NCBI GenBank assembly: GCA_023129115.1 | Contig: JAGMCR010000002.1 | Span: 62,001-126,000 of the forward strand | Direction: 5' to 3' | Length of the DNA stretch: 64,000 nucleotides | Source of the DNA: Candidatus Iainarchaeum sp. | GTDB lineage: Archaea > B1Sed10-29 > WALL01 | In this document: one piece after another, positions 23,604 to 30,944 of the stretch | How positions within the stretch are numbered: the stretch's first letter is position 1 | Layout of the letters: the number at the start of each line of letters is the position of its first letter | The notes under the pieces: generated by a model | What the model was told of the DNA's origin: nothing | The model's database searches: none | What the model saw: only the letters and a program-made list of their open reading frames with translations | Made by a program: the position numbers and the translations under genes

Positions 23604-24926
23604 ATGGAAAAATACGACGCAATTGTTGTGGGGTGTGGCATAAGCGGGCTGCTCGCGGGCCTTGCGCTTGCCAAGGAAGGAAAGAGTGTGCTAATGCTCG
23701 AGAAGGAAGACAAAGTTGGTGGCGCGTGCAGGTCTTACGACGTTGACGGCTTCGTGGTCGACACCGGGCCGCATGTGATTACTGGGCGGGGGAATGGGCC
23801 AACCCAATTGCTGATAGACAAGTATTTTGACGTGGTGCCGAAGTTCATTGAGAGCAGAAAATATTTCCTGCGGTTTGACGGCAAGTTATACGCTTTCCCT
23901 TGGACGATTCCGGCTTGGCTATCGTTCCCACCGTTCTCAGTCGAAGACAGGCTCATCATTGTCCAGGTGATGTTCAAGTTGTTGGCAGACTATGCCTCTG
24001 GCAAAGGCTTGGGGGATAAAGTGGTGTCTGATTACACGGCGGGCCATGAGCTCTCGGGAAGGGCGCTGCAGTTCATTGATTGCATGTGCCTGTTTTTGAC
24101 GGGCGTTTGCATGGAGGAAACGCCCGTGAGCCGAATCCTTTCCGGGGGAAGGAGCAAAAACAAGACAAAAGCGGAAAAAATAAAAGAGATTTTGGTTGAA
24201 AACGGGAAGACCCATTACTATCCGCGTGGGGGGATCCAAACTATTGTTAACTCTGTATTGCAGTCCCTCCCGAAGAACGCCGGGATTCACAAGAGCGAAG
24301 AAGCAACCAAAATCGTGGTCAGTGGCGGGCGTGTTTCTGGTGTCGCCACGGACAAAGGCGAGTACGCCACGAAGGTAGTGGTTTACGCTGGACCGAACAA
24401 GCTCCTTCCCGGCTTGGTGGAACTGCCCCAAGAGTACATCCAAAAATTCAGGGGCTTGAAGCAAGCGAGGACGCTGACGCTGTGGCTCGGGCTAAATAAA
24501 AAATACTTCGCAGAAGTTGGGACAGAGCTTTGGACCGAAACAAAAAAGCCTTGCTGGGCCGTCCCAACATCCAATTTTGATTCTGCACTCGCCCCGACGG
24601 GGAAGCACTTGGTGGGCTTCGGCTTCGTGCTCGCGGAAGATGAGCAGGTGACCGACGACAACATTGACGACTATGTCAAAGTAGTCGAGGAAGTGTTCCC
24701 GGGCATAAGGGAACACATCGAGATGACCCATTACCAAGTGCTGGTTGCCGAGCAGGCAGCCAACGCAAAAGACAATTTCTTCAGCGGGGTCAAGCTGCCG
24801 GTCGATGGGCTGTACGCGGTCGGCACTGACGTCGACAGGCGGAGCATGGGCGTGACGAGGGCCGCGTACTCCGTAGTCTCGTTGATTGAAGCCCTAAAAC
24901 AAGGCGGTTTTGTTACGAAGGTGTGA
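23604..24926 (+). CDS. CrtI/CrtD-type FAD-dependent phytoene desaturase-like oxidoreductase
   Basis: 440 residues. The N-terminal dinucleotide-binding motif is VVGCGISGLLAGLALAKEG with an acidic LEKEDKVGGACRS and GFVVDTGPHV, as in carotenoid desaturases and related amine oxidase-fold enzymes. The C-terminal GLYAVGTDVDRRSMGVTRA contacts FAD. Between a PadR regulator and a CrtC-like protein in one operon. A desaturase of a long isoprenoid (CrtD-like role) is the best reading; a prenyl reductase is the alternative. Confidence 0.8.
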   Translation: MEKYDAIVVGCGISGLLAGLALAKEGKSVLMLEKEDKVGGACRSYDVDGFVVDTGPHVITGRGNGPTQLLIDKYFDVVPKFIESRKYFLRFDGKLYAFPWTIPAWLSFPPFSVEDRLIIVQVMFKLLADYASGKGLGDKVVSDYTAGHELSGRALQFIDCMCLFLTGVCMEETPVSRILSGGRSKNKTKAEKIKEILVENGKTHYYPRGGIQTIVNSVLQSLPKNAGIHKSEEATKIVVSGGRVSGVATDKGEYATKVVVYAGPNKLLPGLVELPQEYIQKFRGLKQARTLTLWLGLNKKYFAEVGTELWTETKKPCWAVPTSNFDSALAPTGKHLVGFGFVLAEDEQVTDDNIDDYVKVVEEVFPGIREHIEMTHYQVLVAEQAANAKDNFFSGVKLPVDGLYAVGTDVDRRSMGVTRAAYSVVSLIEALKQGGFVTKV

Positions 24927-24930
24927 AAAA

Positions 24931-26028
24931 ATGAAGTACAAAAAAATAGTTTTCCCGCGGGACGGTGCCGCCCATGACAACGTTATTGAGTGGTGGTACT
25001 TTAACGGGCACCTGAAGGACGGGAATGGCAATGGGTATGCCTTCATGGACTGCCTGTTCAAGGCAAAGCCCAAAGAAGTGAAACTTCCTTTTTTGAAAAA
25101 GATTCCACTCAAAAACGCTTATTTCGCCCACTCCCTTTTGTCTGACATCAAGGACAACGTGTTTTATTCAAGCGTGCAGCCCCTGAGCATACTCTCGAGG
25201 GACAGCTTTTCAAAGCCCTTGTTTTTCGTGAATTACTCCCACCCCTCTTTGGGCGGCTACCTGAATTACGAAATCGAGGAGATTGACGGGTTCAAGTATA
25301 GAATCAAGTCCGAGTTCTTTGACTTGACCTTGAGCTCGACCAAGAAGCCGCTGCTTGAGGGCGGGCGCGGGTTCATTGACTTGAATTCAAAGCAAACGTT
25401 TTACTACTCGCTGACAAACCTCGAGACAGAGGGATACGTCACTGTCAACGGCAAGCGAATCAAGGTAAAAGGCAAGTCCTGGATGGACCACCAGTGGGCC
25501 GACGTCCCGTACTCGAAGGACAAGTGGAGCTGGTTTTCAATCCAATTGGACAACAACACGGAAATGGTTTGCTTTGAGTATGGCGACAAGAAAAAGAAGA
25601 CTTATCTCGCGAGCATTTCGTACGCGAACGGAAGGGTCGCCCACGCCAGTGACTTATCACTAACCCCATTAGGCCAGGTATGGGAGAGCAAGAGAACTGG
25701 CGCCAAGTATCCCCTTTCATGGAGGATTCAAGTCCCGTCAAAAAGAATTGACCTCGTGGTGAGCCCCTTAATGAAAGAACAGGAAATAATTTTTGGGCCA
25801 ATCAACTACTGGGAGGGGCCGTTAAAAGTAACGGGAAAAGTGAACAACAAAAAAGTGGCTGGAAAAGGATTTTCAGAGCTTGTCGGCTACCCGACAACAA
25901 AGTCTTTTGTTGAGTTTTATGAGCCAGAACTAAGGAAAATCGAGAAAATAGTTAAAAGAGACTTAAGCGAATGGGTGGGTCATACGATTAGTGGAAAGCC
26001 GGGGTTTGCCGCGGATCGCAGGAAGTGA
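24931..26028 (+). CDS. CrtC/AttH-like lipocalin-fold protein (carotenoid hydratase-like)
   Basis: 365 residues from ATG 24931, four bases after the previous stop. DNVIEWWYFNGHLKDGNG near the N-terminus and KGKSWMDHQWAD in the middle are hallmarks of the CrtC/AttH family, to which carotenoid 1,2-hydratase belongs. No signal peptide or membrane segment. With the flanking desaturase and UbiA genes it suggests hydration of a terminal isoprenoid double bond. Substrate not provable from sequence. Confidence 0.75.
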   Translation: MKYKKIVFPRDGAAHDNVIEWWYFNGHLKDGNGNGYAFMDCLFKAKPKEVKLPFLKKIPLKNAYFAHSLLSDIKDNVFYSSVQPLSILSRDSFSKPLFFVNYSHPSLGGYLNYEIEEIDGFKYRIKSEFFDLTLSSTKKPLLEGGRGFIDLNSKQTFYYSLTNLETEGYVTVNGKRIKVKGKSWMDHQWADVPYSKDKWSWFSIQLDNNTEMVCFEYGDKKKKTYLASISYANGRVAHASDLSLTPLGQVWESKRTGAKYPLSWRIQVPSKRIDLVVSPLMKEQEIIFGPINYWEGPLKVTGKVNNKKVAGKGFSELVGYPTTKSFVEFYEPELRKIEKIVKRDLSEWVGHTISGKPGFAADRRK

Positions 26029-26034
26029 GGTTGT

Positions 26035-26868
26035 TTGGGCTTTGGTGGTTTCTTGCTTCACTTGCGGCCGCTGTCGTGGCCACTTGTCGCACTGCAAGTC
26101 TTGACGGGGTTCGTGCTCGCCGGCGGCAACACTGTCTCTCTTGAGGTCTTGTTAGGTTTCTTTGTCATCGTTGTCTGTATGAACGGGGGAACACTGGCGT
26201 TCAACTCTTACTTCGACAGGGACGGTGGAAATGTGGGGTGGCTGGACAACCCACCCAAAACAACTAAGCAAACATATTACTTGTCGCTCGCGCTGATGGT
26301 ATTTGGTGTGCTCGCCGCCTTGCTGGTGTCCCATGAATTTTTCTATTTGGCTTCCGCATCTTTCGTTGTTAGCGTTGCTTATTCACATCCTTGGTTCAGG
26401 CTCAAGTCGGTGCCACTGGCAGACGCCATTTGTAGTGGCGTGGGTTACGGGGTGCTCATGTTTCTTGGGGGTTGGGTACTCGCGTCACCAGTCTTGACTG
26501 CCAAGGCCGGGGTCGTGTGCGTGGGAATGTTCCTGGCGTTCATGGCTGGGGTTCCATTGACCCAAATATATCAAATGCGTGAAGACAAAAAGAGGGGTGA
26601 TAGGACCACTGCATTGGCCTTGGGACCGGACAAATCAAAGTGGATGTTTTACTTCTTTGGCACGCTTTCTGTAGCCGTGTTGTTGTTTGCTGTTATGGAG
26701 GGGTTCTTGGGGAAACTTGCGCTACTGGCGGGCGTGCCTTTATTCTGGCTGGCGTTACAAGTACGGAACATCAAATCATTCAAGCACAAGCAAAAAGTTT
26801 ATGAGGCATACGTCGTGGTTGTTGTTGTGGATGTGGTTATCATTCTTTCAGAACTCGTTCCAGTGTAA
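26035..26868 (+). CDS. UbiA-family prenyltransferase
   Basis: 277 residues from TTG 26035 (GTGAGG upstream). Eight to nine hydrophobic helices; first Asp-rich motif is degenerate NSYFDRDGGN, second is YQMREDKKRGDRT. It lacks the canonical NDxxDxxxD, as some lycopene-elongase-like UbiA proteins do. Last gene of the PadR operon; the junction repeat begins at its stop. Together with the CrtD-like and CrtC-like genes it mirrors the lycopene elongase, desaturase and hydratase trio of bacterioruberin synthesis. Confidence 0.82.
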   Translation: MGFGGFLLHLRPLSWPLVALQVLTGFVLAGGNTVSLEVLLGFFVIVVCMNGGTLAFNSYFDRDGGNVGWLDNPPKTTKQTYYLSLALMVFGVLAALLVSHEFFYLASASFVVSVAYSHPWFRLKSVPLADAICSGVGYGVLMFLGGWVLASPVLTAKAGVVCVGMFLAFMAGVPLTQIYQMREDKKRGDRTTALALGPDKSKWMFYFFGTLSVAVLLFAVMEGFLGKLALLAGVPLFWLALQVRNIKSFKHKQKVYEAYVVVVVVDVVIILSELVPV

Positions 26869-26967
26869 CACACCCCCTTTCCGCGGAAGCTTCCCCGGAA
26901 ATGACTTGGGTGTGGCTGATTTTGGGCGCAGGCTCTAGAGCCATACGAGCTGTTCTCCCCCGAGCTC
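26868..26967 (+). repeat. Cassette junction, type A
   Basis: CACACCC ... GGGTGTG enclose TTTCCGCGG ... GGAAA; then GGCGCAGGCTCTA (26925-26937), GAGCC, ATACGAGCTGTT and a variant core CTCCCCCGAGCTC (26955-26967). TTTTATACTTC, the TATA box of the next gene, starts at the last base of the core. Confidence 0.75.
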
Positions 26968-27002
26968 TTTTATACTTCTTTTGACTAAAATTGTTTACTC
27001 TT

Positions 27003-28058
27003 ATGCATACACAAGAGCTTGTCACACGGCTTGAGGATGCGGAGAAAGCCGTTTCTGGGTACGGGGGGCAAAGGCTGTTGCTAATCAGCCAGTACTACGG
27101 CGCCCAAATGGATTTCGTCGATAGGATAGAGGCGGGCGTTGAGAGGGGCAAGAGGCTGATGAGTGCGGACATTGTTGTCAGAAGAAAGCATGCCATGAGC
27201 CAGCAGAAGATTTTCAAGAGGATGGCGCAGTTTTTCAAGCAAGTCGATGGCTCATACAAAAAAGGGGACATCAAGGACAAGGAGGGCCGTGTGTTCGCCC
27301 GCGCCTATGACAAGGCGGTCCACGGCCATTTTGCCAAGGTACGGGAGATTCTTTCAGAGGTAGAGGGCATGGCCGTGGTATACACGGAATTTGTTGGGCT
27401 TGAGGAAGAAGCAAAAAGGCAAAAGAAAAAGTTGGGGAAAAGGAAGGCGTCCATCCATGCATTGCTCGAGGAAGCGGGCTCGGTAAAGCCGCTTGATGGC
27501 GATTACGTGAAAAAGCATGGGGAAGTGCTTCGGAGCCTGGAGAAAGCCAAGGGGCTTAGGGCGGAGTACATACAAAAAATTCGTGGCAAGAGTGTTATGG
27601 AGTACGTGGCAATGCTGAAAAACAAGGATTTGGTCAAGGTGGGCTTTCCAGGCGCGGACCCTGCTGACATCACCAAATTCTTGAATGCTTATCCAGAGCT
27701 CTCAAAGGCAACGCCGGAGAAACTGCTTGAATATCGTTCCTGGACAGACGGGAAGCTAAAGCACACAATCCCGGAGACCAAGAGGTTCAGGAGCATGATG
27801 CAGGAGTATGGCTCTTGGCTGGAACGCCTTGAGCACCTTGAGTCATTGGGGTTCATGGTTGTTAGGAACGTGGAGGACGCGAAGAGGCTCGCGCCATTAT
27901 TCAGGGGGACCGAGGCCGGTGGCGTGCTGTCAAGCCTTAGCGGGCTTGGGGATTACTGGATGGCGCCCCCCAAAGGCGCACCAGTCAGGGACACACCAAA
28001 GCTAAAAAAAGAGCTTTCCGAGATAGGCAGGGAACTGGCGCTTCTGGAAGGCGTTTAG
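27003..28058 (+). CDS. Coiled-coil cassette protein, unknown
   Basis: 351 residues from ATG 27003, about 30 bases after TATA TTTTATAC that abuts the junction core. Long charged helices (QKKKLGKRKASIHALLEEAG and others) suggest coiled coil; no signal peptide, membrane segment or catalytic motif. The stop overlaps the next junction. Unknown function. Confidence 0.6.
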   Translation: MHTQELVTRLEDAEKAVSGYGGQRLLLISQYYGAQMDFVDRIEAGVERGKRLMSADIVVRRKHAMSQQKIFKRMAQFFKQVDGSYKKGDIKDKEGRVFARAYDKAVHGHFAKVREILSEVEGMAVVYTEFVGLEEEAKRQKKKLGKRKASIHALLEEAGSVKPLDGDYVKKHGEVLRSLEKAKGLRAEYIQKIRGKSVMEYVAMLKNKDLVKVGFPGADPADITKFLNAYPELSKATPEKLLEYRSWTDGKLKHTIPETKRFRSMMQEYGSWLERLEHLESLGFMVVRNVEDAKRLAPLFRGTEAGGVLSSLSGLGDYWMAPPKGAPVRDTPKLKKELSEIGRELALLEGV

Positions 28059-28079
28059 GCCCAATCCCTCCCGGGGCTT
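28058..28079 (+). repeat. Cassette junction, short form
   Basis: GGCCCAATCCCTCCCGGGGC, core at 28066-28079. Lacks the long type A arm; CCCGGGG and the following TTTCCGGGGGAGG are self-complementary. Confidence 0.6.
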
Positions 28080-28100
28080 TCCGGGGGAGGTGGGCAACGC

Positions 28101-28112
28101 AAAGCTTAAATA
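28101..28112 (+). promoter_or_regulatory. Archaeal TATA/BRE of the cassette RNA gene
   Basis: AAAGCTTAAATATT is a good BRE plus TATA box. It predicts transcription from about 28130, exactly where the long RNA helix begins. Confidence 0.6.
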
Positions 28113-28129
28113 TTAGAAATGCGTACTAT

Positions 28130-28233
28130 AGGGCGCTGTAGGTTTGAGAGGTTGTGAACCGCAAGGCTTGCAACGAATTATGTCCCGAAAGTGGCATAAG
28201 GGCCGTGTAGAAAATAGCTCTTAAACCTGTAGC
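28130..28233 (+). ncRNA. Structured RNA: three-way junction with two GNRA hairpins
   Basis: No protein frame. Bases 28135-28150 pair with 28218-28233 in a 16-bp helix that includes four G-T wobble pairs. Inside are hairpin 28151-28174 (GTTGTGAACC, loop GCAA, GGCTTGCAAC) and hairpin 28178-28199 (TTATGTC ... GGCATAA, loop GAAA closed by C-G). A 17-base single strand (28201-28217) closes the junction. A TATA box is placed 25 bases upstream of the helix. It fills its own cassette (28080-28350) alone. I do not recognise it as any known RNA family. Confidence 0.7.
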
Positions 28234-28284
28234 ACTTCAGCGCTTTCTGTTGTTTCAACTGTGTATGGACCTTAGTTCTCACGC

Positions 28285-28372
28285 TTCATTTCCGCGGAAC
28301 TTCCTAGCCGCAGGATTTATAGCCGTACGAGCTGTTCCCTCCCGAGGCTCTCAGACCACGTCAAGGAGCCCC
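28285..28372 (+). repeat. Cassette junction, type A (shortened) with GGAGCC hairpin
   Basis: CATTTCCGCGGAACTTCCTAG, TATAGCCGTACGAGCTGTT, core at 28337-28350, then TCAGACCACGTCAAGGAGCC, as after the cores at 16271 and 37201 (GGCTC pairs with GAGCC). Confidence 0.75.
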
Positions 28373-28404
28373 CGCTCAATTCCGCACCGGTTTACATGCC
28401 TGTT

Positions 28405-28438
28405 TATAAAGGTTTACGATATATCGTACACCTTTATA
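28405..28438. promoter_or_regulatory. 34-bp inverted repeat over the ATPase promoter
   Basis: Symmetric about TACGATATATCGTA (28415-28428), with outer arms TATAAAGGT and ACCTTTATA and a single mismatch pair. The right arm contains the TATA box for the gene at 28463, the left arm a TATA box for the opposite direction. Likely an operator bound by a dimer. Confidence 0.6.
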
Positions 28439-28462
28439 TAATAGTTCAAACACCGATTAAGC

Positions 28463-29653
28463 ATGGAGCTAGGACTCTGGAAGGTTGTGGAGCAATGGAA
28501 TTACTGGAAGGAAAAGCCAGAAACCGGTATTCCCAGGGACGTGACCGCAGAGGCAATGGAGTTCTTTAAAGGCAGCGAAGCGCTTTATTTTTTTGGCCCG
28601 CGGCGAGCCGGGAAAACATTTGTTTGCATGCAGCTGCTGTCAAAGCTGTCAAAGAAGCACGGGAAGAAATCTTGCTTGTACGTGAACTTTGAGGAGCCTG
28701 CTCTTGCCGGGAACCTGCGCACGGAATTCATAGAAGAAATCGTTGTAGAATTCAAAAAAGTGCATGGGAAGTGGCCTCGCTTCGTTTTCCTTGACGAAGT
28801 CCAGAACGTTAAAGGCTGGGAGCGCTGGGTCCGCGGAGCAGTGGACAGGAAACGGTTCAAGGTTTTTGTCACTGGATCTTCTGCGAAACTCTTGAGTTCA
28901 GAGTTCTCCACTTCTCTTGGGGGGAGGGGGATAGGCTTTCTGGTATTGCCGTTTTCCTTTAGCGAGTTTAGGCGTGCAAAACCAAAAGCGGGGCTCAAGG
29001 AGTACCTTGAGATTGGGGGCTATCCAGCGGTTGTACTGGAAAAAAACGAGCGCAAGCGCAGGAGGATGCTGGAAGAGTATTTTGACACTGCCATCATGAG
29101 GGATATAGTGGCTAGGCACGACGTGAGAGACGTGCCAACATTAAGAACGCTTGCCGTTTACTTACTGACAAATTCTGGAAAGCGCTTCAGCTACAATAAG
29201 CTTCGGGCAATGACACATCTCTCTTTTGACGCGCTTAGGCAGTACCTGTCATATCTTGAGGACGCATTAGTGGTTTTCCAAGTACCGTATTTTTCGTACT
29301 CCATGAAAAAAGCGCTTGAAAAGCCCCGCAAGTACTATGCTTATGACCTTGGGCTGCAGGGAGCTGTATCAAAGTCGTTTAGTCCGGACTGGGGAAGAAA
29401 AGCCGAGAACGCGGTTGCAATAGAGCTGGTTCGGCGAAGAAAAGAAATTCAATACTACTCAAACAAGTTTGAAGTCGATTTCATAATAAAAGAAGGAACA
29501 AAGATAAAGCCGGTAAATGTCTGCTACTCAGAGAAACCACCGCAAAGGGAAACAAAAAGCCTTGAAGAGTTTTCCAAAAAACACAAGTCAGAACCCCCTC
29601 TGTTGCTTTGCGGGAAGGATAACATCTTGAAGTGGCTGAAAACAAACCAATGA
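28463..29653 (+). CDS. AAA ATPase with DUF4143 C-terminal domain
   Basis: 396 residues, leaderless. Walker A FFGPRRAGKTFVCMQLL, Walker B FVFLDEVQNVKGWERW, sensor region VFVTGSSAKLLSSEFS, then the winged-helix and PD-(D/E)XK-like DUF4143 part (EIGGYPAVVL, AVAIELVRRRKEIQYYSNK, EVDFIIKEG). This family is common in DPANN and other archaea, often mobile; nucleic-acid processing is suspected, unproved. Sole gene of its cassette. Confidence 0.85.
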   Translation: MELGLWKVVEQWNYWKEKPETGIPRDVTAEAMEFFKGSEALYFFGPRRAGKTFVCMQLLSKLSKKHGKKSCLYVNFEEPALAGNLRTEFIEEIVVEFKKVHGKWPRFVFLDEVQNVKGWERWVRGAVDRKRFKVFVTGSSAKLLSSEFSTSLGGRGIGFLVLPFSFSEFRRAKPKAGLKEYLEIGGYPAVVLEKNERKRRRMLEEYFDTAIMRDIVARHDVRDVPTLRTLAVYLLTNSGKRFSYNKLRAMTHLSFDALRQYLSYLEDALVVFQVPYFSYSMKKALEKPRKYYAYDLGLQGAVSKSFSPDWGRKAENAVAIELVRRRKEIQYYSNKFEVDFIIKEGTKIKPVNVCYSEKPPQRETKSLEEFSKKHKSEPPLLLCGKDNILKWLKTNQ

Positions 29654-29659
29654 AAAAAT

Positions 29660-29722
29660 GCTCCTTGACGTGGCCAAGCCGCCCTCCCGGGGCTCAGCGT
29701 CCTGGGGGGCGCAGCCCCCCCA
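29660..29722 (+). repeat. Cassette junction, type B, plus GGGGGGC hairpin
   Basis: CTTGACGTGGCCAAG, core CCCTCCCGGGGCTC (29682-29695), then AGCGTCCTGGGGGGCGCAG and CCCCCC, the first hairpin of the mini-cassettes. The rest of the mini-cassette is absent. Confidence 0.75.
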
Positions 29723-29776
29723 CTGGGCGGTTCGGCACGCGCGGGGTTTATTAACCTTCTTTTCGTTGGCTGTGCA

Positions 29777-30607
29777 ATGAAGCGCGTTGCCCTGCCCATA
29801 CTGCTGCTCTTGCTTGTTGGCTGCATTGGCACGCCTTCTCCACCAGCCGGCCAGTGCTCTGGCCCCACTGTCTCAATCGCGACGTTCAACATACAAGTCT
29901 TCGGGCAAGCAAAAATGGGCGACCCGGAAGCCGTGGACTCGCTCGTGGGCATAGCCACACGGTTTGACATCGTCGCCATCCAAGAGGTCCGCGACGCAAG
30001 CGAGACCACTGTCCCGCGCTTCGTCAGCGAAATCAACTCACGCAACCACTCCTACGCGTACGTAATAAGCGAGCGGCTCGGCTCCACGTCGTCAAAAGAG
30101 CAGTACGCCTTTGTCTACAACACAGAAACAATCTCGTTCGAAAACTTTTCGTACCTCGTCAACGACACCGTGTTCGAGCGCCCGCCGTTCGTCGCAAAGT
30201 TCAGGGCAGGAGAGTTTGATTTTTTCCTCGTGAACACGCACGTGAAGCCGGAGAAGGGGCGCACCGCCAGCGAGATAAAAGCGCTTGCCGGCGCGGTCAC
30301 TGAAGACGAGGACTACATAATCCTGGGCGACTTCAATGCCGACTGCTCTTACCTCGACGAAAAAACGCTTTCCTCCCTCTTGCCCGGGCTGGACATAATC
30401 GTTTCCAACGAAGACGATACCACAGTGGGCGCGTCCGACTGCACGTACGACAGGATAGCCATCACGCCACGAACGCGTGAGGACTACTCAAGCTACGGAG
30501 TGTACTTGTTCGACAAAGAGCTTGGGCTGGACAGCACGCAAGCAAAAAGCGTGTCAGACCATTACCCCGTGTACGCAGAGTTTTACATTTCGTGCGACAC
30601 CGATTGA
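29777..30607 (+). CDS. Secreted lipoprotein, DNase I-like endonuclease/phosphatase fold
   Basis: 276 residues. Signal peptide with lipobox LLLLLVGC (Cys17). The EEP fold is complete: ATFNIQVFG, VAIQEVRDAS, VNTHVKPEKG, ILGDFNADCSYL, and SDHYPVYAEF at the end. A metal-dependent nuclease on the cell surface, possibly feeding on extracellular DNA, or a phosphodiesterase of other substrates. Sole gene of its cassette. Confidence 0.87.
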   Translation: MKRVALPILLLLLVGCIGTPSPPAGQCSGPTVSIATFNIQVFGQAKMGDPEAVDSLVGIATRFDIVAIQEVRDASETTVPRFVSEINSRNHSYAYVISERLGSTSSKEQYAFVYNTETISFENFSYLVNDTVFERPPFVAKFRAGEFDFFLVNTHVKPEKGRTASEIKALAGAVTEDEDYIILGDFNADCSYLDEKTLSSLLPGLDIIVSNEDDTTVGASDCTYDRIAITPRTREDYSSYGVYLFDKELGLDSTQAKSVSDHYPVYAEFYISCDTD

Positions 30608-30626
30608 TGGGCTCCAAGAAGTGAAT

Positions 30627-30854
30627 CCCTCCCAAGGCTCCATCTCAGCGTCCTTAGGGGGAGCGCAGCTCCCCCTGGCCCAGACGAACAACAACCGAAC
30701 ATCCTGTGGGGGATGTCCGGTATCCTGCGGGATGTACGTCATACCCTGGGAAGCCTCACCCCCTCAGTAATCCTGTACTAATCTGTCTCTTGGGGCCTTG
30801 TGCCCCAAAGCCTAACGTGCCAGCTGAGTTTCAGCTGAATCCCTCCCGAGGCTC
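30627..30854 (+). repeat. Junction plus geneless structured mini-cassette 3
   Basis: Core variant CCCTCCCAAGGCTC (30627-30640), then hairpins GGGGGAGC/GCTCCCCC, ACATCC/GGATGT, ATCC/GGAT, TTGGGGC-CTTGT-GCCCCAA, CCTAACGTGCC, CAGCTGA-GTT-TCAGCTG, and a full core (30841-30854). After it TCATTCTATGGTAG and TAGAGCCTGCGCC (30869-30881) form the left arm of the next unit. Confidence 0.8.
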
Positions 30855-30944
30855 TCATTCTATGGTAGTAGAGCCTGCGCCAAAGTGTCTTGCAAGTTGA
30901 TTAGCAGCAAAAGCCTGACACAATTTTCCGAGCTTGGAACACTT

